Assembly: GCF_000238295.3 (NCBI RefSeq) | Contig: NZ_AHCD03000040.1 | Span: 1-64,000 of the forward strand | Direction: 5' to 3' | Source of the DNA: Pseudoalteromonas rubra | GTDB taxonomy: Bacteria > Pseudomonadota > Gammaproteobacteria > Enterobacterales > Alteromonadaceae | DNA: 64,000 nucleotides | Shown: positions 53,571 through 64,000 of the stretch, one piece after another | Numbering within the stretch: the stretch's first letter is position 1 | Layout of the letters: each line of letters begins with the position of its first letter | Notes under the pieces: model-generated | The model's input: the letters and a program-made list of their open reading frames with translations, nothing else | What the model was told of the DNA's origin: nothing | Database searches by the model: none | Program-made: the position numbers and the translations under genes

Positions 53571-56500
53571 ATGAAACATTCTCAATGGCAATTAACCGCT
53601 TCGCAGCGCGATATACTATTAGATCAGCTCTATTTCCCGGATAGTCCTATATACAACATTGGCGGCTATATCGTGTGCGACAACATTGATAGCACCCAAC
53701 TGGCACAGGCACATCAAGCACTGATCCACAGTCATGAAGCATTTCAGATGCGTATTAGTCAGCAAGGAGAGGAATTCACTGCTTACCTGAGCCAGGACCT
53801 GGATGATAGCCTGCCAGTGATCGACTTTAGTGCCGAAGCAGACGCCGAGCGCAGTGCTAAGGCTTGGCTCGACACGCAGTTTGCTCGCACTCAGGCGGTG
53901 TTTGATACGCAACTGGCCAGAGGCTTCCTGCTTAAAATATCTCAGCAACAGCACTGGTATGTTGGCTTAAGTCATCATCTTGCAATGGATGGTTTCGGAT
54001 TTGCGATCTGGGTTCAGCAGCTGGCTGATTTGTATAACGGTGAACAGACACAGGACGATGCCCGGTTATCGCTCGATGAGATAGCACAGTTGGATAATAC
54101 TTATCGTGAGAGTGCTAAATATCAAAAAGACGCGGCATTTTGGCAAGCGTATCTCGACGATTATCAGGGCGAACGCCTGCCTGAACGCTACTTTAGTGAT
54201 ACGGAACAGCAACACAGTACCCGGGCCATTTATCCGCTCTCCAGAACGGTTTTTGATAGTTTGCATGCGCATGCAGGTTGTCATAAGTTAGGGGCCGCTC
54301 AGGTGTTGCTGGCAACACTGGCTTACTACTTTTCTTTGCATACCAATCAGGCAACCCTGTTGTTTGGTAATCCGAGCCACAACCGTAAAACGGCGCTGCA
54401 AAAACAAAAGCTGTCGGTCTTTACCAGCATTAGTCCATTGCTGATTTCAACGCAAGGGGTAGATGTTATGAGTGAGCTGGTAAAACAGGTGGCGCAGACG
54501 CAAAAAGCAACCTACAGACACCAGAAGTACCCACTGGGCCAGCTCCTCAAAGACCAGCAACACAGTGGTGAGCAGGGCAGCTTCTTTGATTTTAGTTTTA
54601 ACTATCTGACGTTGAATTTTGCCGATATTCACTTTTCAAATAAGGCTGCACGTTTTCATTACCTCAATGCCAATGCCGAAAAAATCCCATTCACTCTGAC
54701 GGTATGGGATAACAATGACACGGACCTGGAACTGCAAATTGATTTTAACCATCGTTACTTTGCTCAGGCTGATATTGATGCCATTGAGCAAAGATATCAG
54801 CGAGCATTGGCCTATCTGGGGGAACATGGTCTAGATTGTGCACTAACAGACTTGCCATTTTCGAGCCCGGCGGAGCAGCAATGGTTGCTGGGGCGTTCGG
54901 CCAGCCCACTTAGTTACGACACAGAACTCAGCCTACACGAACAAATCAGCCGTCAGGCCCAGCTAACACCGGATGCCATCGCCATTGATATGCCCGGCGG
55001 TCGCACGCTGAGCTATGCCCAGCTGGACGCCGGTGCCAATCGCATCGCCGCATACTTGCAGCAACACTATTCACTCAGCGCCGATAGCATGGTGGGCGTC
55101 AGTACTGAGCGACATGCCGAGATGGTGATGGCCATACTGGCCATCCTGAAAACCGGTGCCGCCTATTTGCCGCTTGACCCGGGCTATCCCAGTGCCCGAC
55201 TGGCACAGATCATTGACGATGCAAAGCCGGTCGTGACCCTCACCGATAACCCGGCCATCCTGCAAGGCCTGGCCACCGACACGCTGAGTCTGGCTGCGCT
55301 GAATGATGCCGCTGTCTCCGTGGCATACCAACCGGTGGCACATCAGGGCGATAATCTGGCCTACGCCATTTATACCTCGGGGTCGACCGGTAAACCTAAG
55401 GGTGTGGCGATCAGCCACCGTAACATCAATGCATTACTGAGCTGGGCTGATACGGTCTACAGCCGCGAGGACTATGCCCGGGTGCTGTTCAGCACCTCCA
55501 TCAACTTTGACCTGTCAGCGTTTGAATTGTTTTTCACCCTCACTCGCGGCGGCACCTGTGTACTGGTCGACAATGCCCTGAGCCTGCTGACGCAGCCGGT
55601 TGAGGTTTCCCTGATTAATACGGTGCCGTCGGCCATTAAAGCCCTGTTGGAGCAGGCGGGCATTCCGGCTGGCGTGCGGGTCGTGAACCTGGCCGGTGAG
55701 CCGCTGGGTCGCGACGTGGTGAATCAGTTACTGCGCGACGGGCATTGCGAGCGGGTCTATAACCTTTATGGCCCGTCGGAAGACACCACTTATTCAACCT
55801 GTGCCTGTTTTACTCAGGAAATCGATCATGCGCCGGGGATCGGCCAGGTGATCAGCAACACCCAGGCGTTTATTCTGAATGACCAGCTGGCGCTGCTGCC
55901 GTATGGCGCAACCGGTGAGTTGTACCTGGGCGGTGACGGGCTGGCACGAGGTTACCTGAACCAGCCTGAGCTGAGTGCCGAGCGCTTTATTGATAACCCC
56001 TTTTATGACCCTGAGGTGGCGGGCAGTTCAACACGCTTGTACCGCACCGGCGACTTAGTGCGCTATCAGAGCGATGGCACGCTGGCGTTTGTGGGCCGGG
56101 CAGACGACCAGGTTAAAATTCGCGGCTTCCGGGTAGAGCTGGGTGAGATAAGCGAGCAGCTGAGCTGTCAGGCGGCCATCGACAGTGCCGTAGTACTGGC
56201 GAAAAGCGGGGCCAATGGCACCTATCTGGTGGCCTATGTTCAGCCTGCAGAGGCGCTGGACGAGGCAGCTCATTCTGACTTTATCAGTGCGGCACTGAGC
56301 GAGCTGGCAGGGTGTTTACCCGACTACATGGTGCCGAAACTGGGCCGGGTGATCCCACACTGGCCACTGACCGCCAACGGTAAAATTAATAAAAAGGCGC
56401 TGCCAGAGGTGGACCCGGGGGCGCAGCAGGACCACTACGTTGCCCCGCAAACCGACCTCGAGCAGGCGGTGTGTGAGATTTGGGCTGAATTACTGCACCT

Positions 56501-56585
56501 TGATGCGGCGCAGATCAGCACCACAGCGAGCTTCTTCGCACTGGGCGGACATTCCCTGTTATCGGTTAAGCTGGCCGCGTCATAG
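53571..56585 (+). CDS. NRPS module 1: C-A-T, broken at its 3' end
   Basis: 1004 codons. Condensation domain (residues about 5-430) with active site SHHLAMDG at about 133-140. Adenylation domain (about 455-905) with YTSGSTGKPKG (about 600), FDLSAFE and YNLYGPSEDT. Specificity residues read D-L-F-N-N-A-L-T-Y, which together with the usual Lys I recall as an alanine code. Carrier domain with LGGHSLLS at about 990. The frame then meets a junction at 56578/56579 and stops after AAS; the related module downstream continues with a full carrier helix and another C domain. So the protein is truncated by a rearrangement or a join error. An N-terminal C domain could take an acyl starter. Confidence 0.85.
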   Translation: MKHSQWQLTASQRDILLDQLYFPDSPIYNIGGYIVCDNIDSTQLAQAHQALIHSHEAFQMRISQQGEEFTAYLSQDLDDSLPVIDFSAEADAERSAKAWLDTQFARTQAVFDTQLARGFLLKISQQQHWYVGLSHHLAMDGFGFAIWVQQLADLYNGEQTQDDARLSLDEIAQLDNTYRESAKYQKDAAFWQAYLDDYQGERLPERYFSDTEQQHSTRAIYPLSRTVFDSLHAHAGCHKLGAAQVLLATLAYYFSLHTNQATLLFGNPSHNRKTALQKQKLSVFTSISPLLISTQGVDVMSELVKQVAQTQKATYRHQKYPLGQLLKDQQHSGEQGSFFDFSFNYLTLNFADIHFSNKAARFHYLNANAEKIPFTLTVWDNNDTDLELQIDFNHRYFAQADIDAIEQRYQRALAYLGEHGLDCALTDLPFSSPAEQQWLLGRSASPLSYDTELSLHEQISRQAQLTPDAIAIDMPGGRTLSYAQLDAGANRIAAYLQQHYSLSADSMVGVSTERHAEMVMAILAILKTGAAYLPLDPGYPSARLAQIIDDAKPVVTLTDNPAILQGLATDTLSLAALNDAAVSVAYQPVAHQGDNLAYAIYTSGSTGKPKGVAISHRNINALLSWADTVYSREDYARVLFSTSINFDLSAFELFFTLTRGGTCVLVDNALSLLTQPVEVSLINTVPSAIKALLEQAGIPAGVRVVNLAGEPLGRDVVNQLLRDGHCERVYNLYGPSEDTTYSTCACFTQEIDHAPGIGQVISNTQAFILNDQLALLPYGATGELYLGGDGLARGYLNQPELSAERFIDNPFYDPEVAGSSTRLYRTGDLVRYQSDGTLAFVGRADDQVKIRGFRVELGEISEQLSCQAAIDSAVVLAKSGANGTYLVAYVQPAEALDEAAHSDFISAALSELAGCLPDYMVPKLGRVIPHWPLTANGKINKKALPEVDPGAQQDHYVAPQTDLEQAVCEIWAELLHLDAAQISTTASFFALGGHSLLSVKLAAS

Positions 56586-57338
56586 CCAGGATATCGTCAT
56601 CGGCACCCCGGTTGAGAACCGGCTGCAAAGCGGACTGCAATCGTTGCAGGGCTTTTTTGTCAATACCGTGCCACTGCGAGTGTCGACGGAATTTGACACT
56701 CTGACGGAGTATTTTGAGCACGTTAAAAGTATCAATCAGCAAGCGCTGGCGAATCAGGAATTACCGCTGGATCAGCTGATTGAAGGACTTCAGCTCTCAC
56801 GCAGTCAGGCTCATGCGCCATTATTTCAGATCCTGCTGACGGTAGAGGGTACGCCCGCTCAGCCAGTGAGTACGCAGTTTAATGTTGCTGATGTGCAGTT
56901 AACGCAGCAAGCCTTACCTGTGACCAGCAGCAAATTCGACCTCGACATCAACCTGGTTTTTAACGAGCAGGGACTGGCGCTCAACTGGGTGTATGACAGT
57001 CACCTGTTTACCGCCGACTATATTACCAAGCTCAGTACGCATCTGAGTCAGCTTATTGCCGCTTTGGTGCCACAAAACCTGGCTTCGCTCAGTCAACAGT
57101 CGCCGCAGCAGATCGATATGTTGAGTGAGCAGGAGCGCCAACACCTGGTGTATGATGTGCAAAGCGAAACACTGGCTTATAACGCTGAGCTCAGCCTACA
57201 CGAACAGATCAGCCGTCAGGCCCAGCTAACGCCGGATGCCATTGCCATTGATATGCCCGACGGTCGCACGCTGAGCTACGCCCAGCTGGATGCTGGCGCC
57301 AATCGCATCGCTGCGTACTTGCAGCAACACTATTCACT
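56579..57338. repeat. Direct repeat (at least 760 bp), copy 1, at the NRPS junction
   Basis: Begins GTCATAGCCAGGATATC directly after a carrier domain and matches 63241 onward with offset 6662. No difference was seen in the stretches compared. Confidence 0.92.
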
Positions 57339-60300
57339 CAGCGCCGATAGTATGGTGGGCGTCAGTACTGAGCGACATGCCGAGATGGTGATGGCCATAC
57401 TGGCCATCCTGAAAACCGGTGCCGCCTATTTGCCGCTCGACCCGGGCTATCCCAGTGCCCGACTGGCACAGATCATTGACGATGCAAAGCCGGTCGTGAC
57501 CGTCACCGATAACCCGGCCATCCTACAAGGCCTGGCCACCGACACGCTGAGTCTGGCGACGCTGAACGATGCCGCTGTCTCCACTCCTTATCAACCGGTG
57601 GCACATCAGGGCGATAATCTGGCCTACGCCATTTATACCTCAGGGTCGACCGGTAAACCTAAGGGCGTGGCGATCAGCCACCGTAACATCAATGCGCTGC
57701 TGAGCTGGGCTGACACGGTCTACAGCCGCGAGGATTATGTCCGGGTGCTGTGCAGCACCTCCATCAACTTTGACCTGTCAGCGTTTGAATTGTTTTTCAC
57801 CCTCACTCGCGGCGGCACCTGTGTACTGGTCGACAATGCCCTGAGCCTGCTGACGCAGCCGGTTGAGGTTTCCCTGATTAATACGGTGCCGTCGGCCATT
57901 AAAGCCCTGCTGGAGCAGGCGGGCATTCCGGCTGGCGTGCGGGTCGTGAACCTGGCCGGTGAGCCGCTGGGTCGCGACGTGGTGAATCAGTTACTGCGCG
58001 ACGGGCATTGCGAGCGGGTCTATAACCTTTATGGCCCGTCGGAAGACACCACTTATTCAACCTGTGCCTGTTTTACTCAGGAAATCGATCATGCGCCGGG
58101 GATCGGCCAGGTGATCAGCAACACCCAGGCGTTTATTCTGAATGACCAGCTGGCGCTGCTGCCGTATGGCGCAACCGGTGAGTTGTACCTGGGCGGTGAC
58201 GGGCTGGCACGAGGTTACCTGAACCAGCCTGAGCTGAGTGCCGAGCGCTTTATTGATAACCCCTTTTATGACCCTGAGGTGGCAGGCAGTTCAACACGCT
58301 TGTACCGCACCGGCGACTTAGTGCGCTATCAGAGCGATGGCACGCTGGCGTTTGTGGGCCGGGCGGACGACCAGGTTAAAATTCGCGGCTTCCGGGTAGA
58401 GCTGGGTGAGATAAGCGAGCAGCTGAGCTGTCAGGCGGCCATCGACAGTGCCGTAGTACTGGCGAAAAGCGGGGCCAATGGCACCTATCTGGTGGCCTAT
58501 GTTCAGCCTGCAGAGGCGCTGGACGAGGCAGCTCATTCTGACTTTATCAGTGCGGCACTGAGCGAGCTGGCAGGGTGTTTACCCGACTACATGGTGCCGA
58601 AACTGGGCCGGGTGATCCCACACTGGCCACTGACCGCCAACGGTAAAATTAATAAAAAGGCGCTGCCAGAGGTGGACCTGGGGGCGCAGCAGGACCACTA
58701 CGTTGCCCCGCAAACCGACCTCGAGCAGGCGGTGTGTGAGATTTGGGCTGAATTACTGCACCTTGATGCGGCGCAGATCAGCACCACAGCGAGCTTCTTC
58801 GCACTGGGCGGACATTCCCTGTTATCGGTTAAGCTGGCCGCTGCACTGCGTACACAGCTGGCCGTGGAGCTGCCACTGAGCACGTTATTCAATGCCACCA
58901 CTGTGGCTGAGCAGGCCAAAGCGGTTGCCGCGGCCGAGGGACAGGCATTGCGCGAGGACATTAAAGCCCTGCCCAGAGTGATGCAGGATGACCCTCAGCT
59001 GGGTCAGCATCGTGTTGCCCCATTATCTTATGCTCAGCAGCGGTTATGGTTTATCGACCAGCTGGAGCAGGGCACACCACAATACAATATGCCGGCGGCC
59101 TTTGCGGTTGACGGCGAGCTGGACCTGACGGTGGTTGAGGCCGTATTGCAAACCATCATTGCCCGTCATGAGGTGCTCAGAACTGTGTATCGCGATGATG
59201 TGCAGGTGATCCGCCAGGACGCCGGCTTCACCCTGAGCTATGAGGATGTGCGGACTCTGAGCGAGACGGCGCAGCAACAGGCGATTGCCGGGGCAATGGC
59301 GCAACAGCTGAGCCAGCCGTTTGACCTGACCCGCGAGGTGATGGTGCGTGCAGGCTATATTCAGACCACTGAGCGCAGCGGTGTGCTGCTGTTCAATATG
59401 CACCACATTGCCTCCGACGGCTGGTCAATGCAGGTGCTGATCAACGAATTTACGACACTGTATCAGGCATACAGCCAGGGCGAGGACAACCCGCTGGCCC
59501 CGCTGAGCATTCAGTATGCAGACTACGCACAGTGGCAGCGCAGCCATTTAAATCACGAGGTGCTGGATACGCAGCTGAGCTACTGGCAGCAGCAACTGGC
59601 TGACCTGCCTTCGGTGCACAGTCTGCCGTTAGACTACCCGCGTCCGGCACTTAAGCAGCATCAGGGTGGTCAGGTGAAAAGCACCCTCAGTGCACAAGTG
59701 GCGCAGGGGCTGAGTAAACTTGCCAGTGCGCAGGGGCTGACGCCTTTCATGTTACTGCACGGGGCCTTGTCGCTGTTGTTGTCCAGACACAGTAATGCCC
59801 GGGACATCGTTATCGGGACACCGGTGGCCAACCGCATGCAGGCCGAGCTGGCACCGCTGATTGGTTTTTTTGTTAACCCCCTGGTGCTGAACGTCAATAC
59901 TGCCCAGCCGAGCCTGGCAGACTACCTGGCCCATGTAAAAGCCGTCCATTTAGGTGCTCAGTCACATCAGGATGTGCCGTTCGAGCAGCTGGTTGAGCAG
60001 CTGAATGTGCCCCGTAGCAGTGCGTATACGCCGCTGTTCCAGGTGATGCTGACAACCCGCACCGATTATGCAGTGACGGAGCAGGTCAGTAATCAGGGCT
60101 GGTCTTTAGGGGAGGCGCAGCTGAGCCCGCTGGCAGAGGATGCGGTGATTGCCAAGTTTGACCTGGACATCGACCTGACACTGAGCGACGCCGGGGTAGA
60201 GATGTGCTGGACCTACGACAAGGCTTTGTTCAGCGCAGCTCGGATTGAGACGCTGAGCCGTCATCTGAGTACCTTACTGACAACTCTGGCACAGCAGGCT

Positions 60301-62244
60301 CCGGCCACTTTGCTGGCGCATGCTCCGGATACCCTTGCGATGTTGTCGGCAGCCGAGCAACACACGCTGCTGTTAACACTGAACGACAACGCACTCAGTT
60401 ATGACACCACGCAGAGCATTCATGGTTTATTTGAACAACAGGTGCAGCGTACGCCACAGGCAACGGCACTGATTTTTAACGGGCAGCACATCAGCTATGA
60501 GGTGCTGAACCAGCGTGCCAATCAGCTGGCGCATTATCTGCTGAGCGAACATCAGGTGACCCCGGAAACGCCGCTGGGCGTGTGCAGCAGCCGCTCGGTT
60601 GAAATGGTGGTGAGTATCCTGGCGATATTAAAAGCCGGTGGCGCGTATGTGCCGCTGGACCCGAGCTATCCGGCCAGCCGGTTAGGCTATATCGCCAAAG
60701 ATGCGGGACTGACACACATTCTGGCGTATGACGCAGGTCTGCCGGTTGCACAGGCGCTGATGGCAGAGCAGGGCGGCAGTGCCGTGGATATTGCGACGCT
60801 GACACTGAGCGCTTATGCGCAGCACAACCCGGCGCTGACGGCCCTTGGCGGGGATAAGCTGGCCTATGCCATCTACACCTCAGGGTCGACTGGTCAGCCT
60901 AAGGGCGTGGCCATCAGTCACCGCAATGTCAATGCACTGCTGAGCTGGGCCGACACCGAATACAGCGGTGAAGATTATGCGCGGATGTTATGCAGCACCT
61001 CAATCAACTTTGACCTGTCGGCCTTTGAACTGTTTTTACCTCTGACCCGTGGTGGCAGCTGTGTGCTGGTCGACAGTGCCCTGAGTCTGCTGACGACGCC
61101 GGTGGAGGTCACATTAATTAATACGGTGCCCTCGGCGATTAAAGCGCTGCTGGAGCAGGGAGGCATTCCGGGCGGTGTACGGGTGGTGAACCTGGCAGGC
61201 GAGCCGCTGGGTCGCGACGTGGTGAATCAGTTACTCGCCGGTGAGCACTGTGAGCGAGTGTATAACCTCTACGGTCCATCAGAAGACACCACTTATTCAA
61301 CCTGTGCGCGCTTTACTCAGCCTCTGGACGAAGCGCCGAGTATCGGGCGGGTGATTAACAACAGTCAGGCGTTCATCCTTAATGACAAGCTGGCGCTGCT
61401 GCCCTATGGCACTACCGGGGAGCTATACCTGGGTGGTGACGGGCTGGCGCGGGGTTATCTGAATCAGCCACAGCTGAGTGCCGAGCGTTTCATCGATAAT
61501 CCATTTTATGATGCCAAGGTGGCAGGCAGCTCAAAGCGCCTGTACCGCACCGGCGACTTAGTGCGCTATCAGGCGGACGGCAACTTAGCCTTCGTGGGAC
61601 GCGCAGACGATCAGGTGAAGATCCGGGGCTTCCGGGTGGAGCTGGGCGAGATAAGCGAACAGCTGAGTCGTCAGGCGGCCATCGACAGCGCAGTGGTGCT
61701 GGCGAAAAGTGGAGCCAACGGCCTGTATCTGGTGGCCTATATTCATCCGACTCAGACACTGGGCGAGGCTGATCACACCGACTTCATCACAGCGGCACTG
61801 ACGAGCCTGGCAGAGAGTTTACCGGAATACATGGTGCCGAGGCTGGGTCAGGTGGTCCCTGAGTGGCCGCTGACAGCCAGTGGCAAGATCAACAAAAAGG
61901 CGCTGCCGGAGGTGGATGCCACCGCACTGCAGGGCCGTTACGTAGCGCCGCAAACAGACACAGAGCAGGCGGTATGTGAGATTTGGGCGCAGCTACTCAA
62001 TGTAGAAGCTGGCCAGATAAGCACACAGACAGACTTTTTCGAGCTGGGCGGACATTCACTGCTAGTGATGCGCCTGGCAACCCGACTTAACGACACTTTT
62101 GCGATCAACCTGGCTATTCAGGATTTATATCAGCAAATGACCGTCGCCAACATCAGTCGCCATATCGACGACATCTTCACTTTGCATGCCAGTGACACGA
62201 CGCACAGTCCCGCTGCATCCGACTTCGAGGAATTTACCCTATGA
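56579..62244 (+). CDS. NRPS: partial C-A-T-C-A-T, 5' end lost at the junction
   Basis: Coding is convincing from 56581, where the text enters mid-condensation-domain (HSQDIVIGTPVENRLQSG). An ATG at 56440 in this frame overlaps the previous carrier domain out of frame and is not a real start. Order by nucleotide: partial C (56579-57165), A (57190-58640), T with LGGHSLL (near 58806), C with MHHIASDG (near 59400), A (60400-61880), T (near 62043). Both A domains show the same nine specificity residues as module 1. The 57190-58840 A-T part is nearly identical to module 1 but with several amino-acid changes (GGRTLSY to DGRTLSY, ARVLF to VRVLC). The stop overlaps the next start as ATGA. Confidence 0.82.
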
Positions 62245-64000
62245 TGATCCAAGAATTATACCGCGCTTTGCTGGAGCAAGGCGCCAGTGCACAGCACCAC
62301 CAAGGCGAAGTGAAGCTACACCTTCCAAAAGCCCTGGATGCAGCGCTGAAACAACAGCTAATAGCAAGAAAAGACGAACTAAAACAGTATCTGTTGGGGT
62401 TATATGCCAGCGCTTCTCAGGCCCCTGTGATCACGCCAGTTGAGCGGACGCAGGCACACTTTCCATTGTCATCAGCGCAGCAACGCTTGTGGTTTCTTGA
62501 CCAGCTTCAGGGCAATACCATTGAATATAATATGTCAGCGGCATTCACTGTATCGGGTGAGTTTGACCTGGCGGTACTAGAGCAAACCATGCAGTCCATA
62601 GTGGCGCGTCATGAAGTACTGCGCACCCGGTTTATTGAAGTGGAAGGGGAAGGCAAACAGCAGCTGGTGAGCGCACCGGCACAGCTTGTGTCCTCGCACG
62701 ACCTGAGTGACCTGACAGCGTCGGCGCAGCAAACACAGCTGGACGCTTTGCTGGCACAAGAGGCCGCTTACGCTTTTGATTTAAGTTCAGACAGCTTGAT
62801 CCGGGTTCATTACGTCACCCTTTCCCCGCAGCAGGGCGTGTTGATGTTCAATCTGCATCATATTGTGTCGGATGGTTATTCTGTGGCACTGCTGGTGAAG
62901 GAGTTTTCTCACACCTACGGCGCACTGGTTGCAGGCCAGGAGCCTGAACTGGCGCCACTGCCATTACATTACATCGATTATGCGCATTGGCAACAAAATG
63001 AAGCCCGGACACATTATCAAGCTCAGCTGGACTATTGGGTGAAGCAGCTTGCCGATGCGCCAGAAGTACACACTTTGCCTGTGACGGGACAGCGAGACAC
63101 TCTTCAGCATCCTGCGCAAAAATTCACGCAGCAATTACCTGAACATCAGGCCAAAGCCATTGCTGACAGTGCTGAAGCATTGCAGTTAAGTCCATTTGCA
63201 TTTTTACATGCTTTATTGTCCCTGGTAGTCGCCAGACACAGTCATAGCCAGGATATCGTCATCGGCACCCCGGTTGAGAACCGGCTGCAAAGCGGACTGC
63301 AATCGTTGCAGGGCTTTTTTGTCAATACCGTGCCACTGCGAGTGTCGACGGAATTTGACACTCTGACGGAGTATTTTGAGCACGTTAAAAGTATCAATCA
63401 GCAAGCGCTGGCGAATCAGGAATTACCGCTGGATCAGCTGATTGAAGGACTTCAGCTCTCACGCAGTCAGGCTCATGCGCCATTATTTCAGATCCTGCTG
63501 ACGGTAGAGGGTACGCCCGCTCAGCCAGTGAGTACGCAGTTTAATGTTGCTGATGTGCAGTTAACGCAGCAAGCCTTACCTGTGACCAGCAGCAAATTCG
63601 ACCTCGACATCAACCTGGTTTTTAACGAGCAGGGACTGGCGCTCAACTGGGTGTATGACAGTCACCTGTTTACCGCCGACTATATTACCAAGCTCAGTAC
63701 GCATCTGAGTCAGCTTATTGCCGCTTTGGTGCCACAAAACCTGGCTTCGCTCAGTCAACAGTCGCCGCAGCAGATCGATATGTTGAGTGAGCAGGAGCGC
63801 CAACACCTGGTGTATGATGTGCAAAGCGAAACACTGGCTTATAACGCTGAGCTCAGCCTACACGAACAGATCAGCCGTCAGGCCCAGCTAACGCCGGATG
63901 CCATTGCCATTGATATGCCCGACGGTCGCACGCTGAGCTACGCCCAGCTGGATGCTGGCGCCAATCGCATCGCTGCGTACTTGCAGCAACACTATTCACT
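62241..64000 (+). CDS. NRPS with TubC-type docking domain, C and start of A (partial, right edge)
   Basis: Starts at ATG 62241, overlapping the previous stop, and is open to the window end. Residues 1-55 (IQELYRALLEQGASAQHHQGEVKLHLPKAL...) resemble TubC N-terminal docking domains that order NRPS subunits. A condensation domain follows (62455-63830) with LHHIVSDG (near 62856). An adenylation domain begins at about 63850 (LSLHEQISRQAQLTPDAIAIDMPDGRTLSY). From 63241 to the end the sequence equals 56579-57338. In this frame the C domain is whole, so this is the natural context of the segment found abruptly at 56579. Confidence 0.88.
   Translation, partial: MMIQELYRALLEQGASAQHHQGEVKLHLPKALDAALKQQLIARKDELKQYLLGLYASASQAPVITPVERTQAHFPLSSAQQRLWFLDQLQGNTIEYNMSAAFTVSGEFDLAVLEQTMQSIVARHEVLRTRFIEVEGEGKQQLVSAPAQLVSSHDLSDLTASAQQTQLDALLAQEAAYAFDLSSDSLIRVHYVTLSPQQGVLMFNLHHIVSDGYSVALLVKEFSHTYGALVAGQEPELAPLPLHYIDYAHWQQNEARTHYQAQLDYWVKQLADAPEVHTLPVTGQRDTLQHPAQKFTQQLPEHQAKAIADSAEALQLSPFAFLHALLSLVVARHSHSQDIVIGTPVENRLQSGLQSLQGFFVNTVPLRVSTEFDTLTEYFEHVKSINQQALANQELPLDQLIEGLQLSRSQAHAPLFQILLTVEGTPAQPVSTQFNVADVQLTQQALPVTSSKFDLDINLVFNEQGLALNWVYDSHLFTADYITKLSTHLSQLIAALVPQNLASLSQQSPQQIDMLSEQERQHLVYDVQSETLAYNAELSLHEQISRQAQLTPDAIAIDMPDGRTLSYAQLDAGANRIAAYLQQHYS
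63241..64000. repeat. Direct repeat (at least 760 bp), copy 2, runs off the right edge
   Basis: Same sequence within an intact condensation domain. The full repeat length cannot be seen; if it extends past the A domain it may be several kb. Confidence 0.92.

Noticed and set aside
56440..56580. ATG start for the second NRPS frame
   Set aside because: The first 47 codons lie out of frame over the carrier domain of the previous module and resemble no protein.

Overview
The window reads as a piece of the main chromosome of a marine gammaproteobacterium, most likely Pseudoalteromonas or a close Alteromonadales relative. The inference rests on a Rnf/Rsx electron-transport operon, a tig-clpP-clpX-lon-hupB-ppiD block, very large tandem tRNA-Asn and tRNA-Pro arrays, ElyC and MetR of gammaproteobacterial type, short GG-leader peptides and a nonribosomal peptide synthetase (NRPS) cluster. 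No 16S gene is present, so the genus is an inference.

Layout. 1-3762: rnfA, rnfB and rnfC, transcribed leftward; rnfC runs off the left edge and its C-terminal half is an array of 39-residue repeats. 3935-5878: a LapD-like membrane protein with degenerate GGDEF and EAL domains. 6074-7128: eleven tRNA-Asn genes, leftward, from one strong promoter. 7130-10221: a 1546-bp segment present twice in tandem; each copy holds a non-coding stretch rich in GATC with a head-to-head DnaA-box pair, and the start of a MATE efflux gene. Only the second MATE gene is complete, and its stop overlaps the start of uvrB. 13244-25448: housekeeping and regulatory genes (outer-membrane barrel, LysR/GST pair, GNAT, Fe-alcohol dehydrogenase, elyC, metR with a MetJ operator, a GAF-GGDEF-EAL protein, pyrC, a periplasmic binding protein, an FHA protein). 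25518-27964: folD, then ten tRNA-Pro genes with one tRNA-Arg and one tRNA-His. 28296-37379: the protein quality-control block; lon has a sigma-32-type promoter and a short inverted-repeat element lies between clpX and lon.

38028-49284 is an accessory region. It holds two paralogous 48-residue GG-leader peptides, the second followed by a small HlyD-like protein; an IS481-family element inserted at the end of a SUKH-like gene; two related 17-bp tandem-repeat arrays; an 890-bp tandem duplication that truncates the first copy of a LuxR-type gene; a ToxR/CadC-type regulator with a propeller-like periplasmic part; and a ParB-like protein.

49412-64000 is an NRPS operon: a penicillin-acylase-family hydrolase, a SyrD/PvdE-type exporter and at least three NRPS reading frames. 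The three complete adenylation domains share the same specificity residues (DLFNNALTY plus the usual Lys). The likely scheme is assembly of an N-acylated peptide, export, and periplasmic deacylation, but the product is unknown. The first NRPS frame breaks at 56578/56579 where the sequence jumps into the middle of a condensation domain that recurs identically at 63241. This break and the two tandem duplications share one signature (abrupt junction, truncated gene, seemingly identical copies), so each is either a recent rearrangement or an assembly join error.
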